From Streptomyces liangshanensis (lineage in GTDB: Bacteria > Actinomycetota > Actinomycetes > Streptomycetales > Streptomycetaceae): a stretch of DNA of 64,000 bases. The stretch is taken from contig NZ_CP050177.1 of assembly GCF_011694815.1 (NCBI RefSeq), forward strand, positions 5,992,001-6,056,000. Direction: 5' to 3'. Under the pieces are notes generated by a model, which saw only the letters and a program-made list of their open reading frames with translations, had not been told where the DNA came from and did no database searches. Shown here one piece after another: positions 54,172 through 62,985 of this stretch. The number at the start of each line of letters is the position of its first letter. The stretch's first letter is position 1. A program made the translations under genes and the position numbers.

Positions 54172-55401
54172 TCAGGCCGCCTCGGCCCCGTCCAGCGCCC
54201 CGTTCGGGTTCAGCACGTACTTCCGGCTGACACCCTTGTCGAACTCCTCGTACCCGAACGGCGCGTCCTCCAGCGGGAGGATCGTCGCGTTGACCGCCTT
54301 GGCGATGTGGATCCGGTCGTGCAGGATCGCCATCGCCAGGGCCCGGTGGTACTTCATCACCGGCGTCTGGCCGGTCGAGAACGTGTGGCTCTTCGCCCAG
54401 CCGAGCCCCAGCCGCACCCGCAGCGTGCCGGACTGCGCGTCCGAGTCGATGCCGCGCGGGTCCTCCGTGACGTACAGGCCCGGGATGCCGAGCGCGCCAC
54501 CCGCCCTGACCAAGCCCATCAGCGAGTTGAGCACGGTGGCCGGGGCGTCGTCGGAGTCCCGGCCGTGGGACTTGGCCTCGAACCCGACCGCGTCGATCGC
54601 CGAGTCCACCTCGGGCACGCCCAGGATCTGCGCCACTTGCTCCTCGGCCGGGCCCTGGGCGAGGTCGACCGTCTCGCAGCCGAAGCTGCGGGCCTGCGCC
54701 AGGCGTTCGGTGTTGAAGTCCGCGACGATGACCACCGCGGACCCGAGCAACTGCGACGCCGCCGCGGCCGCCAGTCCGACCGGGCCGGCGCCGGCGACGT
54801 ACACCGTCGAACCGACGCCCACCCCCGCGGTCACCGCGCCGTGGTAGCCGGTCGGCAGGATGTCCGTCAGCATCGTCAGGTCGAGCAGCTTCTCCCGCGC
54901 GGCGTCCCGGTCGGGGAAGCGCAGCAGGTTGAAGTCCGCGTACGGCACCATGACGTAGCGGGCCTGCCCGCCGACCCAGCCGCCCATGTCGACGTAGCCG
55001 TAGGCGCCGCCGGCCCGGGACGGGTTGACGTTGAGGCAGATGCTGGTCTGGCCCTCCTTGCAGTTACGACACCGCCCGCAGGCGATGTTGAACGGCACCG
55101 ACACCACGTCGCCCACGTCGATGAACTCCACGTCGGGGCCGCGTTCCACGACCTCGCCGGTGATCTCGTGCCCGAGGATCAATCCCTCGGGAGCCGTCGT
55201 GCGCCCGCGCACCATGTGCTGGTCACTGCCGCAGATGTTGGTCGCGAGGACCTTCAGGATGACCCCGTGCCGGCAGGTGCGGCCGGCGTTCGCCGGATCC
55301 ACTCCGGGGCCGTCCAGCAATTCGAGTGTCGGGTAGTCGGTGGTCCTGACCTCCACCTCGCCCGGCTTGAGATACGTGACCGCCGCGTTTCCTCCAGCCA
55401 T
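54172..55401 (-). CDS. fdhA: Glutathione-independent formaldehyde dehydrogenase
   Basis: 409 aa zinc-dependent MDR alcohol dehydrogenase. The catalytic zinc Cys is in LATNICGSDQHM, the GHEITGEV motif follows, and the four structural-zinc Cys are in CGRCRNCKEGQTSICLN. The NAD-binding motif is VYVAGAGPVGLAAAAAS. Length and the C-terminal segment with KYHRALAMAILHDRI match the Pseudomonas putida glutathione-independent type, which oxidises formaldehyde to formate with bound NAD. ATG 55401 begins the conserved N-terminus (AGGNAAVTYLKPGEVEV); the upstream frame is not conserved in composition. Confidence 0.92.
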   Translation of the reverse strand: MAGGNAAVTYLKPGEVEVRTTDYPTLELLDGPGVDPANAGRTCRHGVILKVLATNICGSDQHMVRGRTTAPEGLILGHEITGEVVERGPDVEFIDVGDVVSVPFNIACGRCRNCKEGQTSICLNVNPSRAGGAYGYVDMGGWVGGQARYVMVPYADFNLLRFPDRDAAREKLLDLTMLTDILPTGYHGAVTAGVGVGSTVYVAGAGPVGLAAAAASQLLGSAVVIVADFNTERLAQARSFGCETVDLAQGPAEEQVAQILGVPEVDSAIDAVGFEAKSHGRDSDDAPATVLNSLMGLVRAGGALGIPGLYVTEDPRGIDSDAQSGTLRVRLGLGWAKSHTFSTGQTPVMKYHRALAMAILHDRIHIAKAVNATILPLEDAPFGYEEFDKGVSRKYVLNPNGALDGAEAA

Positions 55402-55569
55402 GCCCGCTCGCCGTCCCTTCGCCCTTGGGCTCTCCGCGTTCTGGCGGGCGAGGCGCGAACCGCACGTCGAATCGCCCGTTTGCCGCATCACTTTCAGCCT
55501 AGGCCGGGTACACAAAGCGGGCAAACAGGAGTAAAAGTAGCGCCTGTGAGGGTGTGCGCCCCGGCCGCC

Positions 55570-56505
55570 TCAGCCCACCGCGCCCTCCACCGCGCCCGGC
55601 CCCCCGCCGCCCACCGCGTCCCGCACCACGTCCGGCCTGTTGGTGATGATCCCGTCCACCCCGAGCCCCGCGACCCGTACCGCGTCCGCGGTCCCGTCCA
55701 CCGTCCAGGTACTGACCCGTAGCGGCTTCCCGTGCGGGCCCTTCAGGCGGTGCACCGCCTCCACGTAGTCACCGGTGAGCGCCGCGTGCGCCGGATTGAT
55801 CTGGTCCGCGAACGCCGCGTACGCGGGCAGATCGGCCACCGCGGGCGCGCCCAAGAAACCCGTCGTGAGGTCGGCCCGCCGCTGGTGCACCGCGCGGAGG
55901 CTCGCCGCGCCGAAGCTCTGGACGACGAGCCCGCCCTCCACGTGCGCGCGGTCCAGCCAGCCCTCCCGCCCCAGCACCCGCAGGATGTCCGCCTCGATCC
56001 CCGGGTACAGCTCGGGGGCCTTGATCTCCAGGAGCAGCTTCTGCCGGTTCCGCTCCACGGCGCCCAGGTACTCCTTCAGCGTGGGCACCCGGACGCCCTC
56101 CCAGCGCGGCCCGAACCAGCTCCCGGCGTCCAGCCGGGCGATCTCGGCGGCGGTGAAGTCCCCGACCTTCCACGGGGAGCGGCCGGGGAAGACCCGCTCC
56201 ACATCGGTGGTCCTGGCGAGCGTGGTGTCGTGCAGGACCACCAGCTCCCCGTCCTCGGTCCGCTGGACGTCGTTCTCCACCCACTCGACGCCCAGGCCGG
56301 CCGCCGCGTCGACGGCGGCGAGCGTGTTCTCCGGCGCGTAGGCGGACGCGCCCCGGTGCGCGATGACGACCGGGGCGGGCTGTGCGACGGGGGCCCCGGC
56401 CGCGCCGCCGGAGTGCGCGGCCGGGGCCGCCGTCGTGCAGCCCGGCAGGAACAGCGCCGCGGCGGCCAGCAGTGCGGCCGTGGTCACCGGCGTGCGTGCG
56501 TACAT
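55570..56505 (-). CDS. Lipoprotein glycerophosphodiester phosphodiesterase
   Basis: 311 aa. Signal peptide with lipobox LPGC (Cys about 23) and an Ala/Pro/Gly linker, then the GDPD TIM barrel. The catalytic pair His in VIAHRGASAYAPENT and the metal Glu/Asp of VENDVQRTEDGELVVLHD, the second His in HDTTLARTT, and LLLEIKAPELYPG are all present; the C-terminus ends GVDGIITNRPDVVRDAV. It hydrolyses glycerophosphodiesters to glycerol-3-phosphate outside the cell, a usual phosphate-starvation function in Streptomyces; no clear PHO box was identified. It is divergent from the MHYT gene. Confidence 0.92.
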   Translation of the reverse strand: MYARTPVTTAALLAAAALFLPGCTTAAPAAHSGGAAGAPVAQPAPVVIAHRGASAYAPENTLAAVDAAAGLGVEWVENDVQRTEDGELVVLHDTTLARTTDVERVFPGRSPWKVGDFTAAEIARLDAGSWFGPRWEGVRVPTLKEYLGAVERNRQKLLLEIKAPELYPGIEADILRVLGREGWLDRAHVEGGLVVQSFGAASLRAVHQRRADLTTGFLGAPAVADLPAYAAFADQINPAHAALTGDYVEAVHRLKGPHGKPLRVSTWTVDGTADAVRVAGLGVDGIITNRPDVVRDAVGGGGPGAVEGAVG

Positions 56506-56706
56506 GTGTGCTCCTCTGCTCCTGGTACCTGAAGTCGCGGCAGGAGAAAGCCCTTTCCCGCCTGCTTTTTTCGCCGTTTCCGGCTCAATGTCGACAAAAC
56601 TCCGGGTAACTGTTTGCTTACCGGCCCGGCCGTCCTACCCTCGCCCCGGGCCGGGGCTTCCGCACAGGGAGCACAGGGCGCACCAGGGGCGAAGGGGCAT
56701 ACCGCT

Positions 56707-57603
56707 ATGCAGGGGACGATCGACGGATTCAGCCACGGTCCCGGCACGGTCGTGGCGGCGCTTCTGGTGGCCTGCCTCGGCGCCGCGCTCGGCCTGCTCT
56801 GCGCCGCGCACTCCCTCCGTACCTCCCGTCCTTGGACGCCGGGCCGACTGGCACTGGGCGCCGCCGCGCTCGGCTCCGGTGTCTGGGGCATGTACCTCGT
56901 CGCGATGACCGGCTTCACCGTGGAGGGGATGCCGGTCGGCTACGACAGGTTCACGACGCTCGCCTGCCCGGTCGTCGGGAGTGTGATGGCCGCCGCCGGG
57001 ATCTTCGTCGTCGGATACCGCGGATCCACGCCGCTGGCCCTCGTCACCGGCGGTACGGTCACCGGACTCGCGCTCGCCACCACGCACTACCTCGGCATGG
57101 ACGCCGTCCGGCTGCCCGGGCGCCTGGAGTACGACACCTCGACCGTCGCGCTCTCCGTCCTGATCGGCGTCGTCGGCGCGACCACCGCGCTGTGGCTCGT
57201 CGTCTCGCGCCGGGGGCTCCCGCCCACCCTGGCCGCGGGAGCGGTGATGGGCGGCGCGGCGACCGGGATGCACTACGCCGGGATGGCGGCGGTGCGGGTC
57301 CGGGTCGGCGCGCCCGGCGCCGGGGGCGAGGCCACCTCGCCGACCGGCTTCCTCGCCGCCCTGCTGGTGGTCCCCGGGCTGGTCCTGCTGGTCACCGCCG
57401 TCGTCCTGCTGGGCGAGCGGCGCCGCGCCGCCTCCCGCCGCCACGGCCCCTGCGGGCGCGTCGGCGTCCCCCGGCAGCGGACCCGCCCGCGCCGGGCGGA
57501 CCGGGGCCCGTCCGGGACCACCCCGTGGGCTCCCGAAGGCGACCGCGAGCGGACGCCCGCCAGGACCCCCCGCGCCGGCTCCCCGGACTTCCACGACTGG
57601 TGA
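56707..57603 (+). CDS. MHYT-domain integral membrane sensor protein
   Basis: 298 aa. Seven hydrophobic helices, with the MHYT motif expected three times: GVWGMYLVAM (first, degenerate), THYLGMDAV (second) and GMHYAGMAAV (third, good). MHYT domains bind copper and are proposed sensors of O2, CO or NO. No GGDEF or EAL domain follows; the C-terminal 60 residues are Arg/Pro/Thr-rich and cytoplasmic. AAGGGG lies 10 nt before the ATG. Because the output domain is absent, signalling must go through another protein or it acts alone. Confidence 0.88.
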   Translation: MQGTIDGFSHGPGTVVAALLVACLGAALGLLCAAHSLRTSRPWTPGRLALGAAALGSGVWGMYLVAMTGFTVEGMPVGYDRFTTLACPVVGSVMAAAGIFVVGYRGSTPLALVTGGTVTGLALATTHYLGMDAVRLPGRLEYDTSTVALSVLIGVVGATTALWLVVSRRGLPPTLAAGAVMGGAATGMHYAGMAAVRVRVGAPGAGGEATSPTGFLAALLVVPGLVLLVTAVVLLGERRRAASRRHGPCGRVGVPRQRTRPRRADRGPSGTTPWAPEGDRERTPARTPRAGSPDFHDW

Positions 57604-57689
57604 CCGGCCGCCCGCCGCGCGCCGCCCGCCCCCGCGCCTCCCGGCCGACCTGAGAGCGTCGGCGCAGGTCACGGCGGTGCGATCCCGAC

Positions 57690-57711
57690 TGTCAGTGCGG
57701 GGCCGTACGGT
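57690..57711 (+). promoter_or_regulatory. RecA-NDp/PafBC-type DNA-damage promoter of uvrB
   Basis: CTGTCAGTG (57689-57697), exactly 8 nt, TACGGT (57706-57711) fits the LexA-independent damage promoter of actinobacteria. The hexamer ends 6 nt before the uvrB ATG, so the transcript is probably leaderless. Confidence 0.8.
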
Positions 57712-57717
57712 TGATCC

Positions 57718-59865
57718 ATGCGGCCTGTTTCCCAGATCGAACGTACGGTGGCGCCTTTCGAGGTCGTCAGTTCCTACCAGCCCAGCGGCGACCAGCCGAC
57801 GGCCATCGCCGACCTGGAGAAGCGCGTCCGCGCCGGCGAGAAGGACGTCGTCCTGCTCGGCGCGACCGGCACCGGCAAGTCGGCGACCACGGCCTGGATG
57901 ATCGAGAAGCTCCAGCGGCCCACGCTGGTGATGGCTCCGAACAAGACCCTGGCCGCCCAGCTGGCGAACGAGTTCCGCGAGCTCCTGCCGAACAACGCGG
58001 TCGAGTACTTCGTGTCGTACTACGACTACTACCAGCCCGAGGCGTACGTCCCGCAGTCGGACACCTACATCGAGAAGGACTCCTCGATCAACGAGGAGGT
58101 CGAAAGGCTCCGCCACTCGGCGACGAACTCCCTGCTCACGCGGCGGGACGTGATCGTGGTCGCCTCGGTGTCCTGCATCTACGGCCTCGGTACGCCGCAG
58201 GAGTACGTGGACCGGATGGTGCCGCTCAAGGTCGGCGACACGATCGACCGGGACCAGCTCCTGCGCCGCTTCGTGGAGATCCAGTACACCCGCAACGACG
58301 TCGCGTTCGCGCGCGGCACGTTCCGGGTGCGCGGCGACACCATCGAGATCTTCCCGGTGTACGAGGAGCTGGCCGTCCGCATCGAGATGTTCGGCGACGA
58401 GATCGAGGCGCTGACCACCCTCCACCCGCTCACCGGCGAGGTCATCAGCGAGGACAACGAGCTGTACGTCTTCCCGGCCAGCCACTACGTGGCGGGGCCC
58501 GAGCGCATGGAGAAGGCGGTCAACGGCATCGAGCGCGAGCTGGAGACCCGGCTCGCCGAGCTGGACAAGCAGGGCAAGCTCCTGGAGTCCCAGCGCCTGC
58601 GCATGCGGACGACGTACGACATCGAGATGATGCGCCAGATCGGCTCCTGCTCGGGGATCGAGAACTACTCGATGCACTTCGACGACCGCGGCCCCGGCAC
58701 CGCCCCCAACACCCTCCTCGACTACTTCCCCGAGGACTTCCTGCTCGTCATCGACGAGTCGCACGTGACGGTGCCGCAGATCGGCGCGATGTACGAGGGC
58801 GACGCGTCCCGCAAGCGGACCCTCGTCGACCACGGATTCCGCCTCCCGTCCGCGCTGGACAACCGGCCCCTCAAGTGGGAGGAGTTCCAGAAGCGCATCG
58901 GCCAGACCGTCTACCTCTCCGCCACCCCCGGGAAGTACGAGCTGTCGCGCGGCGACGGCTTCGTGGAGCAGATCATCCGCCCCACCGGGCTCATCGACCC
59001 CGAGGTCGTCGTCAAGCCCACCGAGGGCCAGATCGACGACCTGGTGCACGAGATCCGCAAGCGCACGGAGAAGGACGAACGCGTCCTGGTCACCACCCTC
59101 ACCAAGAAGATGGCCGAGGACCTCACGGAGTACTTCCTCGAACTGGGCATCCAGGTCCGCTACCTGCACAGCGACGTCGACACCCTGCGCCGCGTCGAGC
59201 TGCTGCGCGAGCTGCGCTCCGGGGAGTACGACGTCCTCGTCGGCATCAACCTCCTGCGTGAGGGGCTCGACCTGCCCGAGGTGTCGTTGGTCGCGATCCT
59301 CGACGCCGACAAGCAGGGCTTCCTCCGGTCGGGCACCTCCCTGATCCAGACCATCGGCCGGGCGGCGCGCAACGTGTCCGGGCAGGTCCACATGTACGCG
59401 GACACGATCACCCCGGCGATGGCCCAGGCCATCGACGAGACCAACCGCCGCCGGGAGAAGCAGGTCGCGTACAACACCGAGCGCGGCCTCGACCCCCAGC
59501 CCCTGCGCAAGAAGATCAACGACATCGTCGCGACGATCGCCCGCGAGGAGATCGACACGGAGGCCCTGCTCGGCACGGGCTACCGGCAGGGGAAGGACGG
59601 CAAGGCGGCCAAGGCCCCCGTACCGTCGCTCGGCGGGAAGGCCGCGACCGCCGCGAAGGGCGGCAAGGGCGGCAGGGCGGCCGCCCAGGGCGCGGTGCTC
59701 ACCGACCGCCCCGCCGAGGAACTGGCCGGGATCATCCAGGAGATGACCGACCGGATGCGGGCCGCGGCGGCGGAGCTCCAGTTCGAGGTCGCCGCGCGGC
59801 TGCGCGACGAAGTGGGCGAGCTGAAGAAGGAGTTGCGGCAGATGAGGGAGGCGGGACAGGTCTGA
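57718..59865 (+). CDS. uvrB: UvrABC system protein B
   Basis: 715 aa helicase-like damage-verification subunit of nucleotide excision repair. Walker A GATGTGKS is near 47-54, the beta-hairpin region [20 protein letters not shown] near 100, DEAD-type [10 protein letters not shown] near 345, motif [15 protein letters not shown], motif [18 protein letters not shown], and the C-terminal UVR domain ([30 protein letters not shown]) that binds UvrC. A Lys/Gly/Ala-rich linker (about 620-650) before the UVR domain is a lineage-typical insertion. The ATG has no ribosome-binding site; a damage-type promoter is immediately upstream. The next gene is 147 bp away. Confidence 0.98.
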   Translation: MRPVSQIERTVAPFEVVSSYQPSGDQPTAIADLEKRVRAGEKDVVLLGATGTGKSATTAWMIEKLQRPTLVMAPNKTLAAQLANEFRELLPNNAVEYFVSYYDYYQPEAYVPQSDTYIEKDSSINEEVERLRHSATNSLLTRRDVIVVASVSCIYGLGTPQEYVDRMVPLKVGDTIDRDQLLRRFVEIQYTRNDVAFARGTFRVRGDTIEIFPVYEELAVRIEMFGDEIEALTTLHPLTGEVISEDNELYVFPASHYVAGPERMEKAVNGIERELETRLAELDKQGKLLESQRLRMRTTYDIEMMRQIGSCSGIENYSMHFDDRGPGTAPNTLLDYFPEDFLLVIDESHVTVPQIGAMYEGDASRKRTLVDHGFRLPSALDNRPLKWEEFQKRIGQTVYLSATPGKYELSRGDGFVEQIIRPTGLIDPEVVVKPTEGQIDDLVHEIRKRTEKDERVLVTTLTKKMAEDLTEYFLELGIQVRYLHSDVDTLRRVELLRELRSGEYDVLVGINLLREGLDLPEVSLVAILDADKQGFLRSGTSLIQTIGRAARNVSGQVHMYADTITPAMAQAIDETNRRREKQVAYNTERGLDPQPLRKKINDIVATIAREEIDTEALLGTGYRQGKDGKAAKAPVPSLGGKAATAAKGGKGGRAAAQGAVLTDRPAEELAGIIQEMTDRMRAAAAELQFEVAARLRDEVGELKKELRQMREAGQV

Positions 59866-60012
59866 CGACCCGGGGGGCGGCGGGCCGTGCGATGTGTTGC
59901 AAGACCGACACAAAAACGGCCCATGTCTCCTGTTGCGACGACGTGACTGCGTAGGGTGCTGCGCAACCGCACACGGACGGTTGCGGGGGAACCATTCGAG
60001 AGGGGACAGCGC

Positions 60013-60627
60013 GTGGTGGACGTATCCAAGGGCAGTGCGCCCGGGGGCCCTGGGGTCAACCTGACCAAGGGTCAGGCCATCAGCCTGGAGAAGCGGGGCG
60101 GGGGCACCCTGACCGCGGTGCGCATGGGGCTGGGCTGGCAGGCCGCCCCGCGCCGGGGCCTGTTCGGCTCCCGCACCCGTGAGATCGACCTGGACGCCTC
60201 TGCGGTGCTGTTCGCCGACAAGCAGCCGGTCGACGTGGTGTTCTTCCGTCACCTCGTCAGCGACGACGGCTCGGTGAAGCACACCGGCGACAACCTGGTC
60301 GGCGGCGCGGGACAGGGCGGGGACGACGAGGCCATCCTCGTGGACCTCCAGCGGATCCCGGTCCACATCGACCAGATCGTCTTCACGGTGAACTCGTTCA
60401 CCGGACAGACGTTCCAGGAGGTGCAGAACGCCTTCTGCCGCATCGTCGACGAGACCAACGGCCAGGAGCTCGCCCGCTACACGCTGGACGGCGGCGGGCA
60501 GTACACCGCGCAGATCATGGCGAAGGTGCACCGCGCCGGCGCCGGATGGCAGATGACGGCCCTCGGGAATCCGGCCAACGGCCGCACGTTCCAGGACCTG
60601 ATGCCGTCGATCCTGCCGCACCTGTAG
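60013..60627 (+). CDS. TerD-family tellurite/stress protein
   Basis: 204 aa, TerD domain across most of the length: GVNLTKGQAISLEK, LGWQAAPR, the calcium-binding acidic region EIDLDASAVLF and later HTGDNLVGGAGQGGDDEAILVDL, then FTVNSFTGQTFQEVQNAFCRI. TerD proteins bind Ca2+ and act in tellurite, phage and oxidative-stress responses, often with TerC in a membrane-linked complex. GTG 60013 follows GAGAGGGGA; GTG 60016 is an alternative. It is transcribed toward the second TerD-type gene and terC, consistent with a Ter cluster. Confidence 0.9.
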   Translation: MVDVSKGSAPGGPGVNLTKGQAISLEKRGGGTLTAVRMGLGWQAAPRRGLFGSRTREIDLDASAVLFADKQPVDVVFFRHLVSDDGSVKHTGDNLVGGAGQGGDDEAILVDLQRIPVHIDQIVFTVNSFTGQTFQEVQNAFCRIVDETNGQELARYTLDGGGQYTAQIMAKVHRAGAGWQMTALGNPANGRTFQDLMPSILPHL

Positions 60628-60819
60628 AGCGACCCGCGGATCAGGCCGCGGATCGGATCGCCGACACCACACGCACGGTACGTACCGGCACACGCAGCTC
60701 CCGGAGGCAGGCCACGGCCGCCGGGAGCTGCACCGTTGCCACCCGCACCGCACCGCTCACACGGCACCACCCACACCGCACCACGCGCACCGCACGAGAC
60801 CGACGAGGGGACAGAGGCG

Positions 60820-62760
60820 ATGACGGCCGAGCTGGTCCGGGGACAGAACCACCCCCTGCCGCACACCCGACTGGAGATACGGGTGACGGCCGGCGCGCCG
60901 GTCCTGGCCTGCGTCACCCTCGCCGACGCCGGGGGCACCGTCCCCGGCACCGAGTGGATCGCCCACCCCGGCTCACCCACGCTCCCCGGCGTCGAGGTCT
61001 CCCGCCAGGCCGCCGCCGCGCTGCGCTTCCACGTCGACCTGGAGGCCGTGCCCGAGCGCGTCCACCTGGTGCACGTGCTGTTCGCGCTCCCCGAGGGCGT
61101 GGGCGGCCCCGACCGCTTCGGCGGCACGGCCGCGCCCTTCGCCGCCGTCACCTCCACCGACGGCACCGAGATCGCCGGGTTCACCCTCACCGGCCTGGAC
61201 ACCGAGTCCGCCGTCGTCGCCCTGGAGCTCTACCGCCGCCAGGGCGCCTGGAAGGTCCGCGCCGTCGGCCAGGGGTACGCGGGCGGCCTCGCCGCCCTCC
61301 TCGGCGACCAGGGCCTCCCGGAGGCGCGCGCGTGCGCCGCCACCATCCAGGAGGCGGTCGCCCGCCACCTCGCGAGCGCCGTCCAGGCGCCCCTGCCCGC
61401 GGCGCCCGACGGGGCCCGCGCCCGCCCCGACTCACCGGCGCCCGGGCCCGCGGCCCCGCAACCCGGCCCCGTGACCCCGCCGCCGGCCCCGCCCGGCCCC
61501 GTACCGCCGCAGGCCTGCCCGCCCACCGGCGCGGGCGGAGCCGTCAACTACACGCACCCCGGCCGCCGCACCTCCACCCCGCCGCCCCCGCCCCCGGCCG
61601 CCCCGCCCGCCGCCCCCGGACAGCCCCCGCGCCCCGTCGCGGGCGACGCGACGGGCTGGTCCATGGACGAGCGCCTCTACAACCAGGTCTGGGGCATGTT
61701 CGAGGATCTGGCCCGCGCCGTCGCCGCGTACCGCAGCGCCGTCGACTTCGCCGAGTCCCGGATGGAACAGGAACTGGACCGCGTCCTGTCCGACCCCCGC
61801 AACCGCATCGGCCGCGCCGGCGACACCGCCCGCGAGGCGGCCCGCGCCAAGCACGACGAGCTGACCGCCCGGGCGCGCGAGGTCCTCGACCGCGACCTCG
61901 CCCAGCTCACCGCCGAGGCCGAGGTGGTCGAACCGGCCCTCCCCGCCGCCTACGCGGGCTGGGACAACCCCGTCTGGCACGCCTACCGCGTCCCGATGGA
62001 GATCCCCATGGCGCTGCGCCTCGGGGACGTACACCTGCCCGAGCGCCCCGACCTGCGGATCCCGATGCTCGTCCGGCTGCCGCTGGAGCGCGGGCTGTGG
62101 ATCGACAGCGGCCGGCTCGGCTCCGAGGCCGCCATGACGATGGACGAGGACCGGCTGCGCCGGCTGGCCATGGACACCGCCGTCGTCCACGCGGCGCGCC
62201 TGCTGGCCGTCTACCCGCCCGGCGAGTTCACCGTCCACGTCATCGACCCCGCCGGGGCCGGAGCGGCCGCCCTGGCCCCGCTGACGTCCTCCGGGGTCCT
62301 CGACGGGCCGCCCGCGGCGGGCGCCGCCGGCGTCTCGGCCGTCCTCGCGAAGCTCACCCAGCGTGTCGACCTGGTGCAGATGGCCGTGCGGGGCGGGGCC
62401 GCCGAGTCCCTGCCGCCCGACCTCGACACCGCCGAACAGCTGCTGATCGTCAACGACTTCCCGCACGGCTTCGACGACCGGGCCGTGACCCAGCTGCGCT
62501 ACCTCGCCGACGAGGGCCCGTCGGTCGGCGTGCACCTGCTGATGGTCGCGGACCGCGAGGACGCCCACGCGTACGGACCGGTGCTCGACCCGCTCTGGAG
62601 GTCCCTCCTCCGGATCACCCCGATCCCGGACAGCCACCTCGCCGACCCCTGGGTCGGCCACGCCTGGACGTACGAGCCGCCGACCGTCCCGCAGGGCAGC
62701 CGGGTGGTCACCCAGGCACTCGGACAGGTCGCGGCGGCTCGTCGCGCATGGCGCCGCTGA
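60820..62760 (+). CDS. Large TerD-domain protein with FtsK-like C-terminal region
   Basis: 646 aa. N-terminal TerD-like domain (about 1-200: RGQNHPLPHTRLEIRVTAGAPV, then VTSTDGTEIAGFTLTGLDTES), a long Pro/Ala linker (about 215-300), a helical coiled-coil segment (LYNQVWGMFEDLARAVAAYR to about residue 400), and a C-terminal domain that resembles a P-loop-lacking FtsK/EssC ATPase unit (FTVHVIDPAGAGAAAL, LLIVNDFPHGFDDRAVTQLRYL, GVHLLMVADREDA). Such proteins occur in actinobacterial Ter gene sets; the C-terminal ATPase is probably inactive. GAGGGGACAGAGG precedes ATG 60820. It is the second gene of the Ter group. Confidence 0.82.
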   Translation: MTAELVRGQNHPLPHTRLEIRVTAGAPVLACVTLADAGGTVPGTEWIAHPGSPTLPGVEVSRQAAAALRFHVDLEAVPERVHLVHVLFALPEGVGGPDRFGGTAAPFAAVTSTDGTEIAGFTLTGLDTESAVVALELYRRQGAWKVRAVGQGYAGGLAALLGDQGLPEARACAATIQEAVARHLASAVQAPLPAAPDGARARPDSPAPGPAAPQPGPVTPPPAPPGPVPPQACPPTGAGGAVNYTHPGRRTSTPPPPPPAAPPAAPGQPPRPVAGDATGWSMDERLYNQVWGMFEDLARAVAAYRSAVDFAESRMEQELDRVLSDPRNRIGRAGDTAREAARAKHDELTARAREVLDRDLAQLTAEAEVVEPALPAAYAGWDNPVWHAYRVPMEIPMALRLGDVHLPERPDLRIPMLVRLPLERGLWIDSGRLGSEAAMTMDEDRLRRLAMDTAVVHAARLLAVYPPGEFTVHVIDPAGAGAAALAPLTSSGVLDGPPAAGAAGVSAVLAKLTQRVDLVQMAVRGGAAESLPPDLDTAEQLLIVNDFPHGFDDRAVTQLRYLADEGPSVGVHLLMVADREDAHAYGPVLDPLWRSLLRITPIPDSHLADPWVGHAWTYEPPTVPQGSRVVTQALGQVAAARRAWRR

Positions 62761-62774
62761 CCTGCGCTCTTGGG

Positions 62775-62825
62775 ATTCCTTTACCTTTTTCTTTACCTTT
62801 CCTTGGTCTTTCCTGTACTCTTCTG
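62775..62825 (+). other. Pyrimidine-rich, AT-shifted tract before the terC riboswitch
   Basis: A tract nearly without purines, with CTTTACCTTT repeated twice (about 62778 and 62790) and then TTGGTC and TACTCT, possible but poor promoter elements. Its composition is far from the window average. It probably holds the terC promoter. Confidence 0.45.
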
Positions 62826-62945
62826 GGTATCGGAGGGGAGTACTCCCGTATCGCGACGTACCCGTCAATACGGACCGCAATCGGTCCCGGGGCGTCGGCC
62901 CGAGGAGCGGCGGTGGCCGTCCGGGTGGAGGAGACCTCCGGCAGC
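62826..62945 (+). promoter_or_regulatory. Manganese riboswitch (yybP-ykoY family)
   Basis: Conserved pieces occur in order: basal helix CGGAGG (62831-62836) pairing with CCTCCG (62935-62940), the L1 sequence GGGGAGTA next to it, the conserved internal segment CGTCAATACG (62863-62872), and GAGACC just before the closing strand, which forms the Mn2+ site with L1. This is the yybP-ykoY aptamer, known to control TerC/Alx and MntP-type Mn2+ exporters. It ends 40 nt before the terC GTG and can expose or mask the GGAGG ribosome-binding site at 62976-62980. Confidence 0.85.
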
Positions 62946-62985
62946 GACGACGCTGATCTTGTAGCCGTACGACGCCGGAGGCGCA

